From: Gemmiger gallinarum
GTDB taxonomy: Bacteria > Bacillota > Clostridia > Oscillospirales > Ruminococcaceae
Assembly: GCF_014982805.1 (NCBI RefSeq)
Contig: NZ_JADCKC010000002.1
Location: 682,001-746,000 of the forward strand
Length of the DNA stretch: 64,000 bases
Direction: 5' to 3'
Shown: positions 12,612-21,336 of the stretch, piece after piece
Position numbering within the stretch: position 1 is the first letter of the stretch
Layout of the letters: each line of letters begins with the position of its first letter
Translations under genes and position numbers: made by a program
Notes under the pieces: generated by a model
What the model saw: only the letters and a program-made list of their open reading frames with translations
Databases searched by the model: none
Told to the model about the DNA's origin: nothing

Positions 12612-13763
12612 TCACTCAATATAGCCGCTGATGGGCTGTACGTACATCTCGTCTTCCGTCACCGGCTGATAGCGCTCCCCAGAATAGCTGTCGCTCCAGC
12701 CGTTCTCCGCCCGGTAGATATCACCTGTTTCCGTGTCGTAAACGCGCTCATATCCCAATGTGGCGTCGCTCTGCTTCTGGCTCTGGATGTCCACGCTGGT
12801 GTCTCGCGCCTTCCAGGAAGACATGATCCCGTTCAGCACCTCGTTTGCATTTCGGCTGAAGTCCATGGCCTGCTGTACCACTTCCTGCCCCGCCTGGATG
12901 GTGGCGTTTACAAAGTTTTCCGAGTACTCCAGTGTGCCGAGGCTCTCGGTCAAAATGCCCTCCCACTCAACGAAGGTGTCCTTGGCCGCTGTGACCGCCA
13001 TGATGTTATACGCCATATAATACCCGCCGTCCGCCTGGGGGAGCTGGTAGCCTACCGGCGGGCCGGCCGCGATGGGAACACTGCCAAAATCCACGACCGA
13101 CGCGGCAAACATCCCCTCTCCCTCTCTGCCGTCTTCGGTGAAGGTGGCCCGCAGCAGCTCATCGCCCAGCGCGTAGGCGCTCAGGCTGCCGGTGGACGGG
13201 AAACGCTCGGTCACAGTGAAGGCCTCAAACTGGGGGAAGGTATAGCCGGCATAGCCGGGGCCATATTGGGCGGCAAAGTCGGCGTACTGCGGGAAGATCT
13301 GATAAAAATTCTCTGTAGATGGGCTGGACAGCACGGGAGCCTGGGCAAATATCTGCATATCAGGCATACCGGTCACGCCGGAATAATAGGTCCAGGCGTC
13401 CTTTCCCTCCTGACTGTGGAGCAGGATATCCGCCTTCAAGAGAACGAACATCTGATTGAGGGGCTCAGCGGGGTCCTGAATCCGGATGGAGTGATACATC
13501 CCTGTACCGCCGCTGGTGACCGTCCAGCCCTTGGGAATCTGGATGCTGAAATCTGGGGTTTCATACAGTTCCAAATCCACAGTCCTGGCCGCCGTTTCCG
13601 TGATCGACACCGCGGGTTCCCGGGAAGATGGGGCAGGCTCCGATGTTATCTGACCATCTCCCTTCGGCACGCTTTCGCTCTCCGGTTCGTTTCCCGGACC
13701 GCCGCAGGCAGTCAGGCCAAACAGGAGCAGCAGGGCCACTAAAATAGATCCTGTTTTTCTCAA
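12612..13763 (-). CDS. Secreted lipoprotein, unknown function
   Basis: 383 aa. Residues 1-20 form a lipoprotein signal ending in the lipobox LTAC with Cys20, followed by a Ser/Pro/Glu linker, so the protein should be membrane-anchored outside the cell. The remainder resembles a PsbP/lipid-cargo type beta-rich domain only in a general way (DFSIQIPKGWTVTSGG; ...GMYHSIRIQDP); no firm family. The best start is TTG 13763, ideally spaced from AGGAGG; the nearby ATG is in another frame. Probably co-regulated with the LuxR-type membrane protein upstream. Confidence 0.78.
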   Translation of the reverse strand: MRKTGSILVALLLLFGLTACGGPGNEPESESVPKGDGQITSEPAPSSREPAVSITETAARTVDLELYETPDFSIQIPKGWTVTSGGTGMYHSIRIQDPAEPLNQMFVLLKADILLHSQEGKDAWTYYSGVTGMPDMQIFAQAPVLSSPSTENFYQIFPQYADFAAQYGPGYAGYTFPQFEAFTVTERFPSTGSLSAYALGDELLRATFTEDGREGEGMFAASVVDFGSVPIAAGPPVGYQLPQADGGYYMAYNIMAVTAAKDTFVEWEGILTESLGTLEYSENFVNATIQAGQEVVQQAMDFSRNANEVLNGIMSSWKARDTSVDIQSQKQSDATLGYERVYDTETGDIYRAENGWSDSYSGERYQPVTEDEMYVQPISGYIE

Positions 13764-13836
13764 ATTTCATTTCCTCCTTATACAGCGACTGCCTGGCCTG
13801 AGCGTCCCACACCGCTGCGGACGGGGTGGACGCAAA

Positions 13837-13866
13837 AAACCGCGCCAGGAGATCCTGACGCGGTTT
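13837..13866. terminator. Hairpin between LuxR and lipoprotein genes
   Basis: AAACCGCG (13837-13844) pairs with CGCGGTTT (13859-13866), with an inner CAGGA/TCCTG extension. It would end the LuxR transcript before the lipoprotein gene. Confidence 0.6.
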
Positions 13867-13997
13867 GTCGTAGGCCGGGATGCTGCGCCAGTATCTGTGG
13901 AAAGCGTAGCATAGATGGCCTTAAAATATAAGGTTACATTTGTCTCTTTTTTTATTTTACATCGTTTTTTTCGAATGACAGGGGGGGTACATTTGTC

Positions 13998-15464
13998 TCA
14001 CGCCTTGAAATCCGGGCTTTTTTCAGGGGTAACGCCCTTGTTCTCCGGCATCCACTCATAATAGAACTGCAGCAGGCCGATCCGGCTCTGGGTTCCGGTC
14101 TTTTCATTCAGGCTTCTGATATGGCGATACAGCACAGGACGGGAAAGGGCCATCTGCTGCGCGATATCCTGCACGCTGCCGTCCGAGACCAGTAAATACT
14201 GCAGCACATCCCGCTCCCGGTCAGTCAATGAATAGAGGCTGGCAAAGGAAGAGAACTTTTCCTTCGGCGTGTAGCCCGCCGCCGGAGCCGGGGGCGGCGC
14301 CAATACGGCATAAGCCTTGACCGTGTAGGCAAACATCAGGATGCTGGCCGCGACAAACAGCACCAGCATGAGGACGATCAGCGTAATACTCCTGCCGGCA
14401 AGGAGCAGCGTCACCGAGCCGTTGGTAACCAGCGCCGCCACGAGATTATTCACCGCCCGTCCCATGCCGGCCCAGAGGTCCGGCAGGCGCATACAGGCAG
14501 CGAGCTCCAAAAAACTGGTGGTAAAAAACACGACAAAAAATCCGGAGGCCACATAGGCGACCGCTACTCCGGTCAGGAATGGCCCGCCCCACCGGAGAAC
14601 AATCACACACAGCACCGAGAGCACCATCACGCAGTACATCATCAGCGTCATATATTTTCTTTTCCGGATATCAAAGAGGAAACCGGCAGCCAGGCCGCTC
14701 AGGGCCAGCAGCATACGGGGCCATTGCCCGATGTCCATCGTGCCCGCCGCATGGCCCAGGGTGATCGCGTTATCCAATGTGCTGAATACGCAGGCCATCA
14801 GGGCCACCAGAAGTACCAGGAGCAGTCCCGCCGGTATTTTCTTTCTGGACATTTCATCGGGGCGGAGCGCGGTTCGGAGCGGCGCCGTTTCATCCGATGC
14901 GAGTGCTTCTTTGTGGATGCGGCGTGTGCGCATGATCAAAACACTCAGTACCGCAAGGGAAACAGAGAGTACCGCGGCCTCCGCGATCTCTATATTTACC
15001 AAATTGTTGTTTGCGTACTGTAGCAGGATGCCGGCCGCGTAGGAGATTCCCACCAGGCCGGCTATGCGTTCGGTCCGGATCGTGCAGGCAGCCAGATAAT
15101 GAACGGAGCCGCCAAAAACGCCCAGCAACAGAAACAGAACCACGCCTGCCGCAAGCGTGACGGAAAACGAGATGTGCTGTTGGATCAAAAATATGCAGAT
15201 AATGGAGAGGAACGATAGGGAAAATATAAGGATCGTCTTGTTCCTCTCGCGGACAGAGCGGTTTATCAGCGGGTATATAAGAAATCCAAGGGCATTGACG
15301 CCCAGCGCATAATTTTGTGCAATGACCGTCTGGCTTTCCTCGACAATGCGGGAGACCATATTGACATATAGATATTCCGAACCAAGAAACACAAATGTAA
15401 AAATACTCAGCAATAAAAATATGGCGCTATGCGACGCCATAGCCTGCGTTTTCCTTCTCTCCAT
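13998..15464 (-). CDS. Membrane-bound LuxR-type regulator with MFS-like sensor
   Basis: 488 aa. About twelve hydrophobic segments arranged as in an MFS transporter occupy residues 10-390; the cytosolic tail carries a LuxR helix-turn-helix (LTDRERDVLQYLLVSDGSVQDIAQ...LYRHIRSLNEKTGTQSR). This fusion class is common in Eggerthella-type Actinobacteria and occurs in Firmicutes; the transporter-like part is thought to sense a small molecule. Start chosen at ATG 15464 (MERRKTQ), directly behind GGAGGA, rather than six codons earlier. Likely controls the adjacent lipoprotein operon. Confidence 0.85.
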   Translation of the reverse strand: MERRKTQAMASHSAIFLLLSIFTFVFLGSEYLYVNMVSRIVEESQTVIAQNYALGVNALGFLIYPLINRSVRERNKTILIFSLSFLSIICIFLIQQHISFSVTLAAGVVLFLLLGVFGGSVHYLAACTIRTERIAGLVGISYAAGILLQYANNNLVNIEIAEAAVLSVSLAVLSVLIMRTRRIHKEALASDETAPLRTALRPDEMSRKKIPAGLLLVLLVALMACVFSTLDNAITLGHAAGTMDIGQWPRMLLALSGLAAGFLFDIRKRKYMTLMMYCVMVLSVLCVIVLRWGGPFLTGVAVAYVASGFFVVFFTTSFLELAACMRLPDLWAGMGRAVNNLVAALVTNGSVTLLLAGRSITLIVLMLVLFVAASILMFAYTVKAYAVLAPPPAPAAGYTPKEKFSSFASLYSLTDRERDVLQYLLVSDGSVQDIAQQMALSRPVLYRHIRSLNEKTGTQSRIGLLQFYYEWMPENKGVTPEKSPDFKA

Positions 15465-15574
15465 TGCTCCTCCATATGGCATGAGTATACTGCACTCATA
15501 TCATTGCTCTGGCACCTGTAACCATCTTATCATTGTAAAAACATTAAATCAATGGCAATATGAATTATTACTGC

Positions 15575-16591
15575 CTAGATAGATTCAATCACCGCCTCCT
15601 GCCCGATCATCCAGCTAATGAACTGGCTGGCGGGCAGCTTTTTCTCCTTGACCTGCTGTTTACGGAGCAGGGCTTCTTTGCGGAACTCCTTCAGTGCGGC
15701 CTGTGCCCGCCCGATCTGTTCGGGTGGTGCGCCGGCCTTTTTTAGTTTGGTGATGCGGTTGTACCAGAACATGTACTCCCGGTCGTAGGCCTGCTCGTAG
15801 TCTTTGCCCTTGGCCCGGCCGTCAAACTGGCGCTTGGCGGCCTTTCGGCTGGCTTTGCGGCAGCGGTCGCTGCACAGGGTGCTGCGAGCGTCCGGGCCGA
15901 AGAAGATGCGTCCGCACTGGCTGCACCGGCGCATGAGCAGCCCGGCATCCAGAATGCGCTGGCGGTAGTAGATGAGGGCGGGCCGCAAGGATTCTTTCAC
16001 CACGGCGCACTCAAAAAGCATTTGCCCCTGGGGATACCACACCTCCAGCTTTCCGTCCCGCCGGTCATTCCAGACGGGGATCACCGGCTTGTCCCGGAGC
16101 CAGTGGACCATCTCCGGGGTATATTGGCCAAAAGGCAGAGTCAGCAGCTGGGCATAGTCCCGCAGGGACTGAGCCGCCTGCTGGCTGTCCCGGCCCCGGC
16201 GGCAGCGCAGATACATCTCCCAGATCTGAATGGCCACATACCAAGCGGCAGCATTGGTGCCGTTTCCCTCTGCCTGTTGGGAAAGAAGGTGGGCAGCGGC
16301 CTGCTCCCGTTCTTCCCGCTGGGAACGTTTCTTCGCCGTCAGGGCGTCGGAAAGGGCCCAAATGGCCTGGGTCCAGCCCTCGGCGGCTGTCTGCCCGAAC
16401 TCACACCAAAAGGCCCCCAGCGGGCGGGTTTGGGCCAGAAACAGCGAACGCTCTTTTCCTCGCAGGGCAGCCTCCACATCCTGTTCTTCTCCCAGCCAAA
16501 GCTGTTCTTTCCGGCCAGGTACATCCACCCGAAGAGCCAGTACAACAGGCCCCAACAGCGGTTCCTTGGTTACAAAGGCGTATCCTTCCAT
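15575..16591 (-). CDS. CxxC zinc-ribbon-like protein of mobile elements (DUF6076-like), A copy
   Basis: 338 aa from ATG 16591 (AGGAGG just upstream). The C-terminal part has a probable metal site C223-x2-C226-x13-C240-x3-C244 (CSQCGRIFF... LCSDRC), followed by a long basic/charged helix (RKASRKAAKRQFDGRAKG). The larger N-terminal region is unassigned. A related protein with the same CxxC-x13-C spacing is at 18836-20125 in element B, and both are transcribed away from the mobility genes. Likely a DNA-binding regulator or accessory of this element family; function not shown. Confidence 0.72.
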   Translation of the reverse strand: MEGYAFVTKEPLLGPVVLALRVDVPGRKEQLWLGEEQDVEAALRGKERSLFLAQTRPLGAFWCEFGQTAAEGWTQAIWALSDALTAKKRSQREEREQAAAHLLSQQAEGNGTNAAAWYVAIQIWEMYLRCRRGRDSQQAAQSLRDYAQLLTLPFGQYTPEMVHWLRDKPVIPVWNDRRDGKLEVWYPQGQMLFECAVVKESLRPALIYYRQRILDAGLLMRRCSQCGRIFFGPDARSTLCSDRCRKASRKAAKRQFDGRAKGKDYEQAYDREYMFWYNRITKLKKAGAPPEQIGRAQAALKEFRKEALLRKQQVKEKKLPASQFISWMIGQEAVIESI

Positions 16592-16684
16592 GTATCCTCC
16601 TGTGTATCTTCTCCTGTATGCTGTGCTTTTATGGGAATTATAATTCTGCAAAAATATGATTACTTACAGTATACCCAAAAAGCC

Positions 16685-16713
16685 TTGAAATTGCAATTCC
16701 CGGATGCTATGCT
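16685..16713 (+). promoter_or_regulatory. Predicted promoter for element A mobility genes
   Basis: TTGAAA 16685-16690, 17-bp spacer, TATGCT 16708-16713. Downstream, GGGTGG and CCACCC (about 16764-16792) form an inverted repeat in the leader. Confidence 0.5.
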
Positions 16714-16834
16714 GGGAACACGAATTTTCTTGTCAAACAGTCTCATGGAGGGGGACTATAGGGGGTGGCAAGCTATCGCTTACCACCCACCTGTACCGAC
16801 TGGGAAAGAGGAATATGCTTACAGGAAAGGAGGG

Positions 16835-17002
16835 GTGCCTGCCACCGAGGTCATCAAGACAAACCAGACAGAGCGATTGCCAAAAACGGCGGTGGAAAGT
16901 CTGGCCCGCGCATTGCTGCCGCAGATGCGAGCCTACTTTGCCAGCGACGAAGGACAAGCCGCTCTGAAACAATGGCGTGCAGAACGGGAGCAGCAGGGTT
17001 GA
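16835..17002 (+). CDS. Small conserved element protein, A copy
   Basis: About 55 aa ending ...LARALLPQMRAYFASDEGQA then KQWRAEREQQG. It is clearly related to the 52-aa protein at 22638-22796 in element B (LERFARFLLPKIQAFYQSEE): both share L-(A/P)-R-x-LLP-x-(M/I)-(R/Q)-A-(Y/F), SEEGQ/SDEGQ and a C-terminal KQW/EEW. The start is uncertain: GTG 16835 is in frame but almost touches the AAAGGAGG, so a nearby non-ATG start is possible. In both elements it precedes or accompanies the mobility genes. Confidence 0.55.
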   Translation: MPATEVIKTNQTERLPKTAVESLARALLPQMRAYFASDEGQAALKQWRAEREQQG

Positions 17003-17244
17003 GAACTCCCGCCGTGCTGGGAAGGGTATTCCTTTCCAGCCGGTACTCTTTTGCATAGATCCGGCAGAAAAGGTTGTGCAGATTGGTGATAGCTTTCAGC
17101 GGGCTCCTGTGGTACTGTGTTGAGCTGAAAAGCCGCGCCCATCTGCCGCGACTGATTTTGCAAGCATAGCGTTTGGATATCCACCAAACGCAAACCTTGG
17201 GGCGGCGCCCCAAACCCCACAAGTGACCAGAAGGAGGAATGCCA

Positions 17245-18714
17245 ATGAAAGCAGTCATCTATGCCCGATACAGCAGCGACAACCAGCGAGAGGAAAGCAT
17301 CGAGGGACAGCTGCGGGAATGCAAGGAATACGCCGAGCGGAACGGCATCCTGATATTGCAAAGCTACATTGACCGGGCTCTGTCCGCCAAGACGGACAAC
17401 CGCCCGGAATTTCAGCGGATGATTCGGGACAGCGCCAAAGGGCTGTTCGATACGGTACTGGTCTGGAAGCTGGACCGTTTCGCCCGCAACCGGTACGACA
17501 GCGCCCACTACAAATCCCAGCTGCGAAAAAACGGGGTGAAGGTGGTCTCGGCCACCGAGAGCATTGCCGACGGCCCGGAGGGCATCATCCTGGAATCCAT
17601 GCTGGAGGGCATGGCGGAATACTACTCGGCGGAACTGGCCCAGAAGGTGAACCGTGGGATGCGGGAAAATGCCCTCAAGGCCCGCAGCAACGGCGGCACC
17701 ATCCCGCTGGGGTATCGGCTGGATGAGGAACACCGGCTGAAGATAGACCCGCTGACTGCGCCGGTGGTGCGGGAAGTATTCCAGCGGTATGCGGACGGAG
17801 AGAATCTGCGGACCATCATCCGCTCGCTGAACGAGCGGGGCATTCGCACCAGCCGGAACTATCCTTTCCGGCACAGCAGCTTTAACACCATGCTGAAAAA
17901 CCGGAAGTATATCGGCGAGTACCACTACAAGGACGTGGTCATCCCGGATGCGGTGCCGCCCATTATTCCCAAAGAACTATTTGAAAGGGTGCAGGAGCGG
18001 ATGAAGAAGAATCAGCACGCCCCGGCCAGGGCAAAGGCCGAGGAAGAATATCTGTTGACCACCAAGCTGTTCTGCGGCCACTGCGGACGACTGATGATCG
18101 GCGAGAGCGGCAAGGGCCGCAACGGCACCATCCACCGCTACTACAAATGCGCCGGGGCCAAGCGAAGGCTGGGCTGCCACAAAAAGGCCGTGAAGAAGGA
18201 CTGGATCGAGCGGGTGGCAGTGCAGTACACCATCCAGCGGGTGTTCCAGGACGACCTCATTGCCCAGATCGCAGACGAACTGGTAGTGCTGCAAGGCGCC
18301 GAGGACAGCGCCCTGCCGCTGCTCCGCCGTCAACTGGCCGACACCGAGCGGGGCATTGAGAATATGCTCAATGCCATCCAGCAGGGCATCTTCACCAGCA
18401 GTACCCGGCAGCGGCTGGAGGAGCTGGAAAACCTGCGGGCAGAGCTGAAGTCCAGCATCCTGCAAGCGGAGCTGGAACGGCCCCAATATAGCCGGGAGGA
18501 CATCATCCAGTGGATCTCCCGCTTCAAGGGAGGCGACCCCAACGACAAGGCCTACCAGCGGCAGATCATCGACATCTTCCTCAACTCAATCTATGTATTT
18601 GACGATAAGCTGGTCTTCACCTACAACTACAAGAACGGCAGCCAGACCGTGAGCCTGGCCGATGTTTTCGCAGCCTTCGGTTCGGATTCGCGGGCTGGCG
18701 CTTCACCAAAATAA
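17245..18714 (+). CDS. Large serine recombinase A (integrase)
   Basis: 489 aa. Catalyses integration and excision through a phosphoserine intermediate. The N-terminal resolvase domain starts AVIYARYSSDNQREESIEGQ; the nucleophile is Ser10 of RYSS. The recombinase domain follows (about 160-260), then a zinc-ribbon (CGHCGRLMIGESG ... YYKC ... GC) with an internal coiled-coil and a C-terminal region. ATG 17245 is chosen because AAGGAGG is seven bases upstream; the ATG at 17239 abuts it. The gene ends exactly at the right attachment site. Close relative of recombinase B (28272-29738). Confidence 0.93.
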   Translation: MKAVIYARYSSDNQREESIEGQLRECKEYAERNGILILQSYIDRALSAKTDNRPEFQRMIRDSAKGLFDTVLVWKLDRFARNRYDSAHYKSQLRKNGVKVVSATESIADGPEGIILESMLEGMAEYYSAELAQKVNRGMRENALKARSNGGTIPLGYRLDEEHRLKIDPLTAPVVREVFQRYADGENLRTIIRSLNERGIRTSRNYPFRHSSFNTMLKNRKYIGEYHYKDVVIPDAVPPIIPKELFERVQERMKKNQHAPARAKAEEEYLLTTKLFCGHCGRLMIGESGKGRNGTIHRYYKCAGAKRRLGCHKKAVKKDWIERVAVQYTIQRVFQDDLIAQIADELVVLQGAEDSALPLLRRQLADTERGIENMLNAIQQGIFTSSTRQRLEELENLRAELKSSILQAELERPQYSREDIIQWISRFKGGDPNDKAYQRQIIDIFLNSIYVFDDKLVFTYNYKNGSQTVSLADVFAAFGSDSRAGASPK

Positions 18715-18717
18715 GCC
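18700..18717. other. Attachment junction A/B
   Basis: GCTTCACCAAAATAAGCC spans the last codons and stop of recombinase A and is identical to 29724-29741 at the end of recombinase B. It contains TCACCAAA, the tRNA-Glu 3' end, and is read as attR of A and attL of B. Confidence 0.65.
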
Positions 18718-18765
18718 AAACTCGAACTTTTTGCTCTTTGAGCATGGGTTCGGGTTTGTTTTTTA
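18717..18765 (+). terminator. Terminator after recombinase A
   Basis: CAAACTCGAAC 18717-18727 pairs with GTTCGGGTTTG 18748-18758, with an inner TGCTC/GAGCA stem and a T6 tail. Similar in sequence to the tRNA-Glu terminator. Confidence 0.75.
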
Positions 18766-18786
18766 TTCAACGGTCATTTGCTAAGC

Positions 18787-18838
18787 AAAAGGGGCTGGAC
18801 AGCGCAGAATAAACAATTGCGCTGCCCAGCCCCTTTTA
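18787..18838. terminator. Bidirectional terminator
   Basis: AAAAGGGGCTGG and CCAGCCCCTTTT enclose a further CAGCGCA/TGCGCTG stem. It ends the minus-strand CxxC gene of element B. Confidence 0.75.
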
Positions 18839-20125
18839 TAATCCTGTTTGGATGACCTTTTCAAACGTCTCCCACCCGATCTCCCCCAACTGATACTTGC
18901 TCAGCGCCATCTGTGCCTGCTTGCGCCAGGCGTTGTAGGCGACGCGCATCTTCTGGTTGCCAGGGGCGCGGGAGCAGCGCATCTGGTAGCGGTTGCGAGT
19001 CTTGTTGTAGAGCTCCCTGGCCTTGTCGGCCTTCAGCTCCTCGGCGTATGCCAGCTTGGCGGCAATGTCCTTGCAGGTGGCGCCGGTTTCCGGGTCCAGA
19101 ACCCGCTCGCAATACTTGGCGCGGCTGGAGAAGGGCACGAACAGCCGGTGGCAGCTTTCACAGACGGCGACCGGCAGATTCTGGGCACACATCTGTACAA
19201 ATTCCAAAAAGAGTAGCGCGGGCAGCGTATCGCTCGCGTAGAACGTGGCGGCAGAAATGCCGCCTTTTTTGTTGTCTATTGGCCGTTTGTAGCGAGTCTG
19301 GATATGGATGTCATCCTCCAGGTTGTGGTATTTCTGATAGGTTGAATCGCCATGTTCGGCCAGTTCTGCCAGCAGCTCCGAAGGACTCTGGCCATGCTCT
19401 GTCCGGGGGCGGCCGTCCTCATCTACCAGCGTGGCGGCGATCAGGCTGCGAAAATCTTCTGCCGCCTGGGTAAGCTGCCGGAGAAGCTCCGCAAAGGACT
19501 CTAAAAACAACAGGGCGGTTTCACACAGGGAGGCGTCTTCGGTATCCAGCTCGATGAATACCTCCATCTGCTCCGTGTAAGCAGGAAAGCTGCGGCAGTA
19601 GCCTTCCAACAAGTCGCTGGTCAGCGCCAGGTTGCCGGTTTGGACGGCGCGCTGGAATAGTGAATTGGTAGACAAACGGCTGCCACTGGCCTGCCCCTGG
19701 CTTGCCCGCGAGAGCTGACCGGTCATCCGATCCAGTTCTTGCTTAAAACGGCGAAAAGTTGCTGAACAGTATCCCTCCAGCAGGTCAAACAAGGCCGGGG
19801 AAGTTGTCCGAACGGCCTCCGCCAGCCCGTGATAAAAGGAAGCCGCCTGGTAGTAGACGCAGGTTTCCGGCTCGGCCAGGCTCTGTGCCATCGTGCGCTC
19901 AGAAGGAAAATCCGCATCCCGGAACCGGTCCAGCAAGCCGGTGGCCTGTTCCAGATAGGGAGCAAACTCCATATCCAGCAGTTCGAACACCAGTGATCCC
20001 AGCGGGAAGGTGTGCTGGGGCGTGTCGTAGCCCTGAATATACTCGGTTCGGCCATCAAAGAAAAGATACGTCTGGTAGTTCAAAATTCCTTCACCGCCCT
20101 GTGTTGGAGGAAATGTGGCTTGCAA
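18836..20125 (-). CDS. CxxC zinc-ribbon-like protein (DUF6076-like), B copy
   Basis: 429 aa if it starts at TTG 20125; a second TTG at 20083 lies behind GGTGAAGGA and may be the true start. Metal-site candidates C322-x2-C325-x13-C339 and C351 (CESCHRLFVPFSSRAKYCER) are followed by a helical basic tail (AEELKADKARELYNKTRNRY). The N-terminal 310 residues are helical and unassigned. Paralogue of the protein at 15575-16591. Divergent from the replication gene, with which it shares a promoter region; possibly a copy-number or excision regulator, but this is only inferred from position. Confidence 0.75.
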   Translation of the reverse strand: MQATFPPTQGGEGILNYQTYLFFDGRTEYIQGYDTPQHTFPLGSLVFELLDMEFAPYLEQATGLLDRFRDADFPSERTMAQSLAEPETCVYYQAASFYHGLAEAVRTTSPALFDLLEGYCSATFRRFKQELDRMTGQLSRASQGQASGSRLSTNSLFQRAVQTGNLALTSDLLEGYCRSFPAYTEQMEVFIELDTEDASLCETALLFLESFAELLRQLTQAAEDFRSLIAATLVDEDGRPRTEHGQSPSELLAELAEHGDSTYQKYHNLEDDIHIQTRYKRPIDNKKGGISAATFYASDTLPALLFLEFVQMCAQNLPVAVCESCHRLFVPFSSRAKYCERVLDPETGATCKDIAAKLAYAEELKADKARELYNKTRNRYQMRCSRAPGNQKMRVAYNAWRKQAQMALSKYQLGEIGWETFEKVIQTGL

Positions 20126-20206
20126 ACAGCGCTGTGTTTTGCCGTGTTGCAGTCTTTGTGCAGAAAAGCGTGTGAATCATCCAACATGAAAACAGTCTAA
20201 CACATC

Positions 20207-20235
20207 TTGCATTGATAGACAAGGGGCCGTATACT
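20207..20235 (+). promoter_or_regulatory. Promoter for the replication gene of element B
   Basis: TTGCAT 20207-20212, 17-bp spacer, TATACT 20230-20235. It opens a leader of about 240 nt (to 20480) without genes, rich in short GC inverted repeats, where antisense or structural control of RepA could act. Confidence 0.6.
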
Positions 20236-20480
20236 GAATGTGTCGGAAGAAACTATAACGAAATAATCAAACATCTTCCGAGAACAGAAGGAACGACCGA
20301 ACAGTGACCCTGCCGGGGAAGCAGCGCAAAGATCGCAGCGATGTGGGAGCCTGCCAAGGCGGGAGAAAACGGCACAGCGCCAGCCGAGGAGGTTGCCTGC
20401 CGGACCTGAGGCGGCAACGGCGCAGAGAGGAGGAGAGACAGACCAAACCCGCAACCACCCATGACTCAAGGAGGTGCCAA

Positions 20481-20861
20481 CTGAACCATGAACTTGTCCC
20501 CGCAGAGGAAAACTTGAACCGCATCGACAGTTTCCTGATGATCCCCGCCAGCCTGTTTGCAGAGGAACCCTACCGCAGCCTGCCCAGTGAGAGCAAGCTG
20601 CTGTACGGCCGCCTGCTGGGGCTGCTGCGGCTGTCGGCCCAGGATACCACCGGGCACTGGAAAGCCGGACACAGGCCCTGTGTCAGCCTCTCGCAGGCCA
20701 GCGTGGGTCGGATGCTGCACTGCCACCGGGAGAAGGCAGCCGGGCTGTTTGCCGCGCTGGAAGCCTGCGGGTTGTTGCAGCCGGTGCCGGGGCAGCCAAA
20801 CGGCAAGGCACGGCGGTATTACATGAATTTGCCCCGTCCAAAGGAGCCGAATGAGCTGTGA
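20481..20861 (+). CDS. RepA-like plasmid replication initiator
   Basis: About 126 aa. RIDSFLMIPASLFAEEPYRS, then LPSESKLLYGRLLGLLRLSA and REKAAGLFAALEACGLLQPV match the N-terminal winged-helix domain of RepA_N-type initiators (..FFxxPxYxxLSxxAKxLYxLLLDR..). Only this domain is present. No ATG fits: CTG 20481 lies six bases after AAGGAGG, whereas ATG 20488 is in the wrong frame and stops after nine codons. So the start is non-canonical, or a frameshift separates the ATG from the body. Iterons directly follow the stop, strongly supporting a replication role. Confidence 0.75.
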   Translation: MNHELVPAEENLNRIDSFLMIPASLFAEEPYRSLPSESKLLYGRLLGLLRLSAQDTTGHWKAGHRPCVSLSQASVGRMLHCHREKAAGLFAALEACGLLQPVPGQPNGKARRYYMNLPRPKEPNEL

Positions 20862-20867
20862 CCGCTT

Positions 20868-20999
20868 GCCGGAAATCCCGGCATAACCCGCCGGAACATC
20901 CGGCAGCTACCCGCCGGAAATCCCGACACTGACCTGCCGGAAAAACCGGCACGATATAGATAGATTTATATTATATCTCTAAAAGATAGATAGAGACAG
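20868..20999 (+). repeat. Four iterons plus AT-rich unwinding region (plasmid origin)
   Basis: GCCGGAAATCCCGGC-like units begin at 20868, 20890, 20913 and 20936, that is every 22-23 bp or two helical turns; each is itself a dyad (GCCGG...CCGGC, decayed in unit 3). They are followed at 20951-20999 by an AT-rich run with TAGATAGA and TATATTATAT. This is the architecture of an iteron-controlled theta origin next to its initiator gene. Confidence 0.78.
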
Positions 21000-21220
21000 A
21001 TTCCACCACCCGCGTTTTGGTAAAGGGCAGGCCGGGAAGGAAAACAGGCGAAAGGAATGTGCCGCTTCAAAGGCTGGTACAAAGATGTACCCACCCGGAT
21101 AGAAAGCACAACTGTTCCAGCCTTGTCGGGGATGCTGCATAATCGGATGGTTGGCAGCGCCCCGTAAATCCCCTCCCGCCGCAGCGGGCCCACGAGGCAC
21201 TTTGCCGGCAACGCCGGAAA

Positions 21221-21265
21221 GTGTCATAGTGGGTCAGATACTTCCTTTATAAAAGGGAGTATCTG
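21221..21265 (+). other. oriT: Putative oriT of MobV type
   Basis: About 70 bp before the relaxase gene, CAGATACT (21235-21242) pairs with AGTATCTG (21258-21265) around a TTTATAAAA loop; just upstream TCATAGTGGGTCAGATACTT resembles the TAGTGTG-TTATACTTT nick region of pMV158-type plasmids. The rest of 20999-21336 shows no gene. Confidence 0.5.
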
Positions 21266-21336
21266 CGTACCCCGCGGACCCCGCCACAAAACCGTACCCA
21301 AGAAAGGAGCCGCCTATCAGCAAAATCAATCGAACC

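Larger units (their letters stand above)
10406..18710. mobile_element. Integrated element A at tRNA-Glu
   Basis: About 8.3 kb bounded by TCACCAAA direct repeats (10406-10413 in the tRNA 3' end and 18703-18710 at the stop of recombinase A). Contents: hypothetical 260-aa gene, Mrr-like nuclease, helicase remnant, 116-aa gene, lipoprotein, membrane LuxR regulator, CxxC zinc-ribbon-type protein, 55-aa protein, large serine recombinase. No replication or transfer gene was recognised, so it may rely on the neighbour for mobility. Boundaries are inferred from the repeats; large serine recombinases typically leave such short identities. Confidence 0.65.

Noticed and set aside
16022-16834. Long plus-strand frame before the 55-aa protein
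   Set aside because: The first part is antisense to the CxxC protein; only the last 55 residues match the paralogue at 22638.
20868-20950. CRISPR array
   Set aside because: Four short repeats with 7-8-bp gaps, too short for spacers; they fit iterons beside a rep gene. No cas gene in the window.
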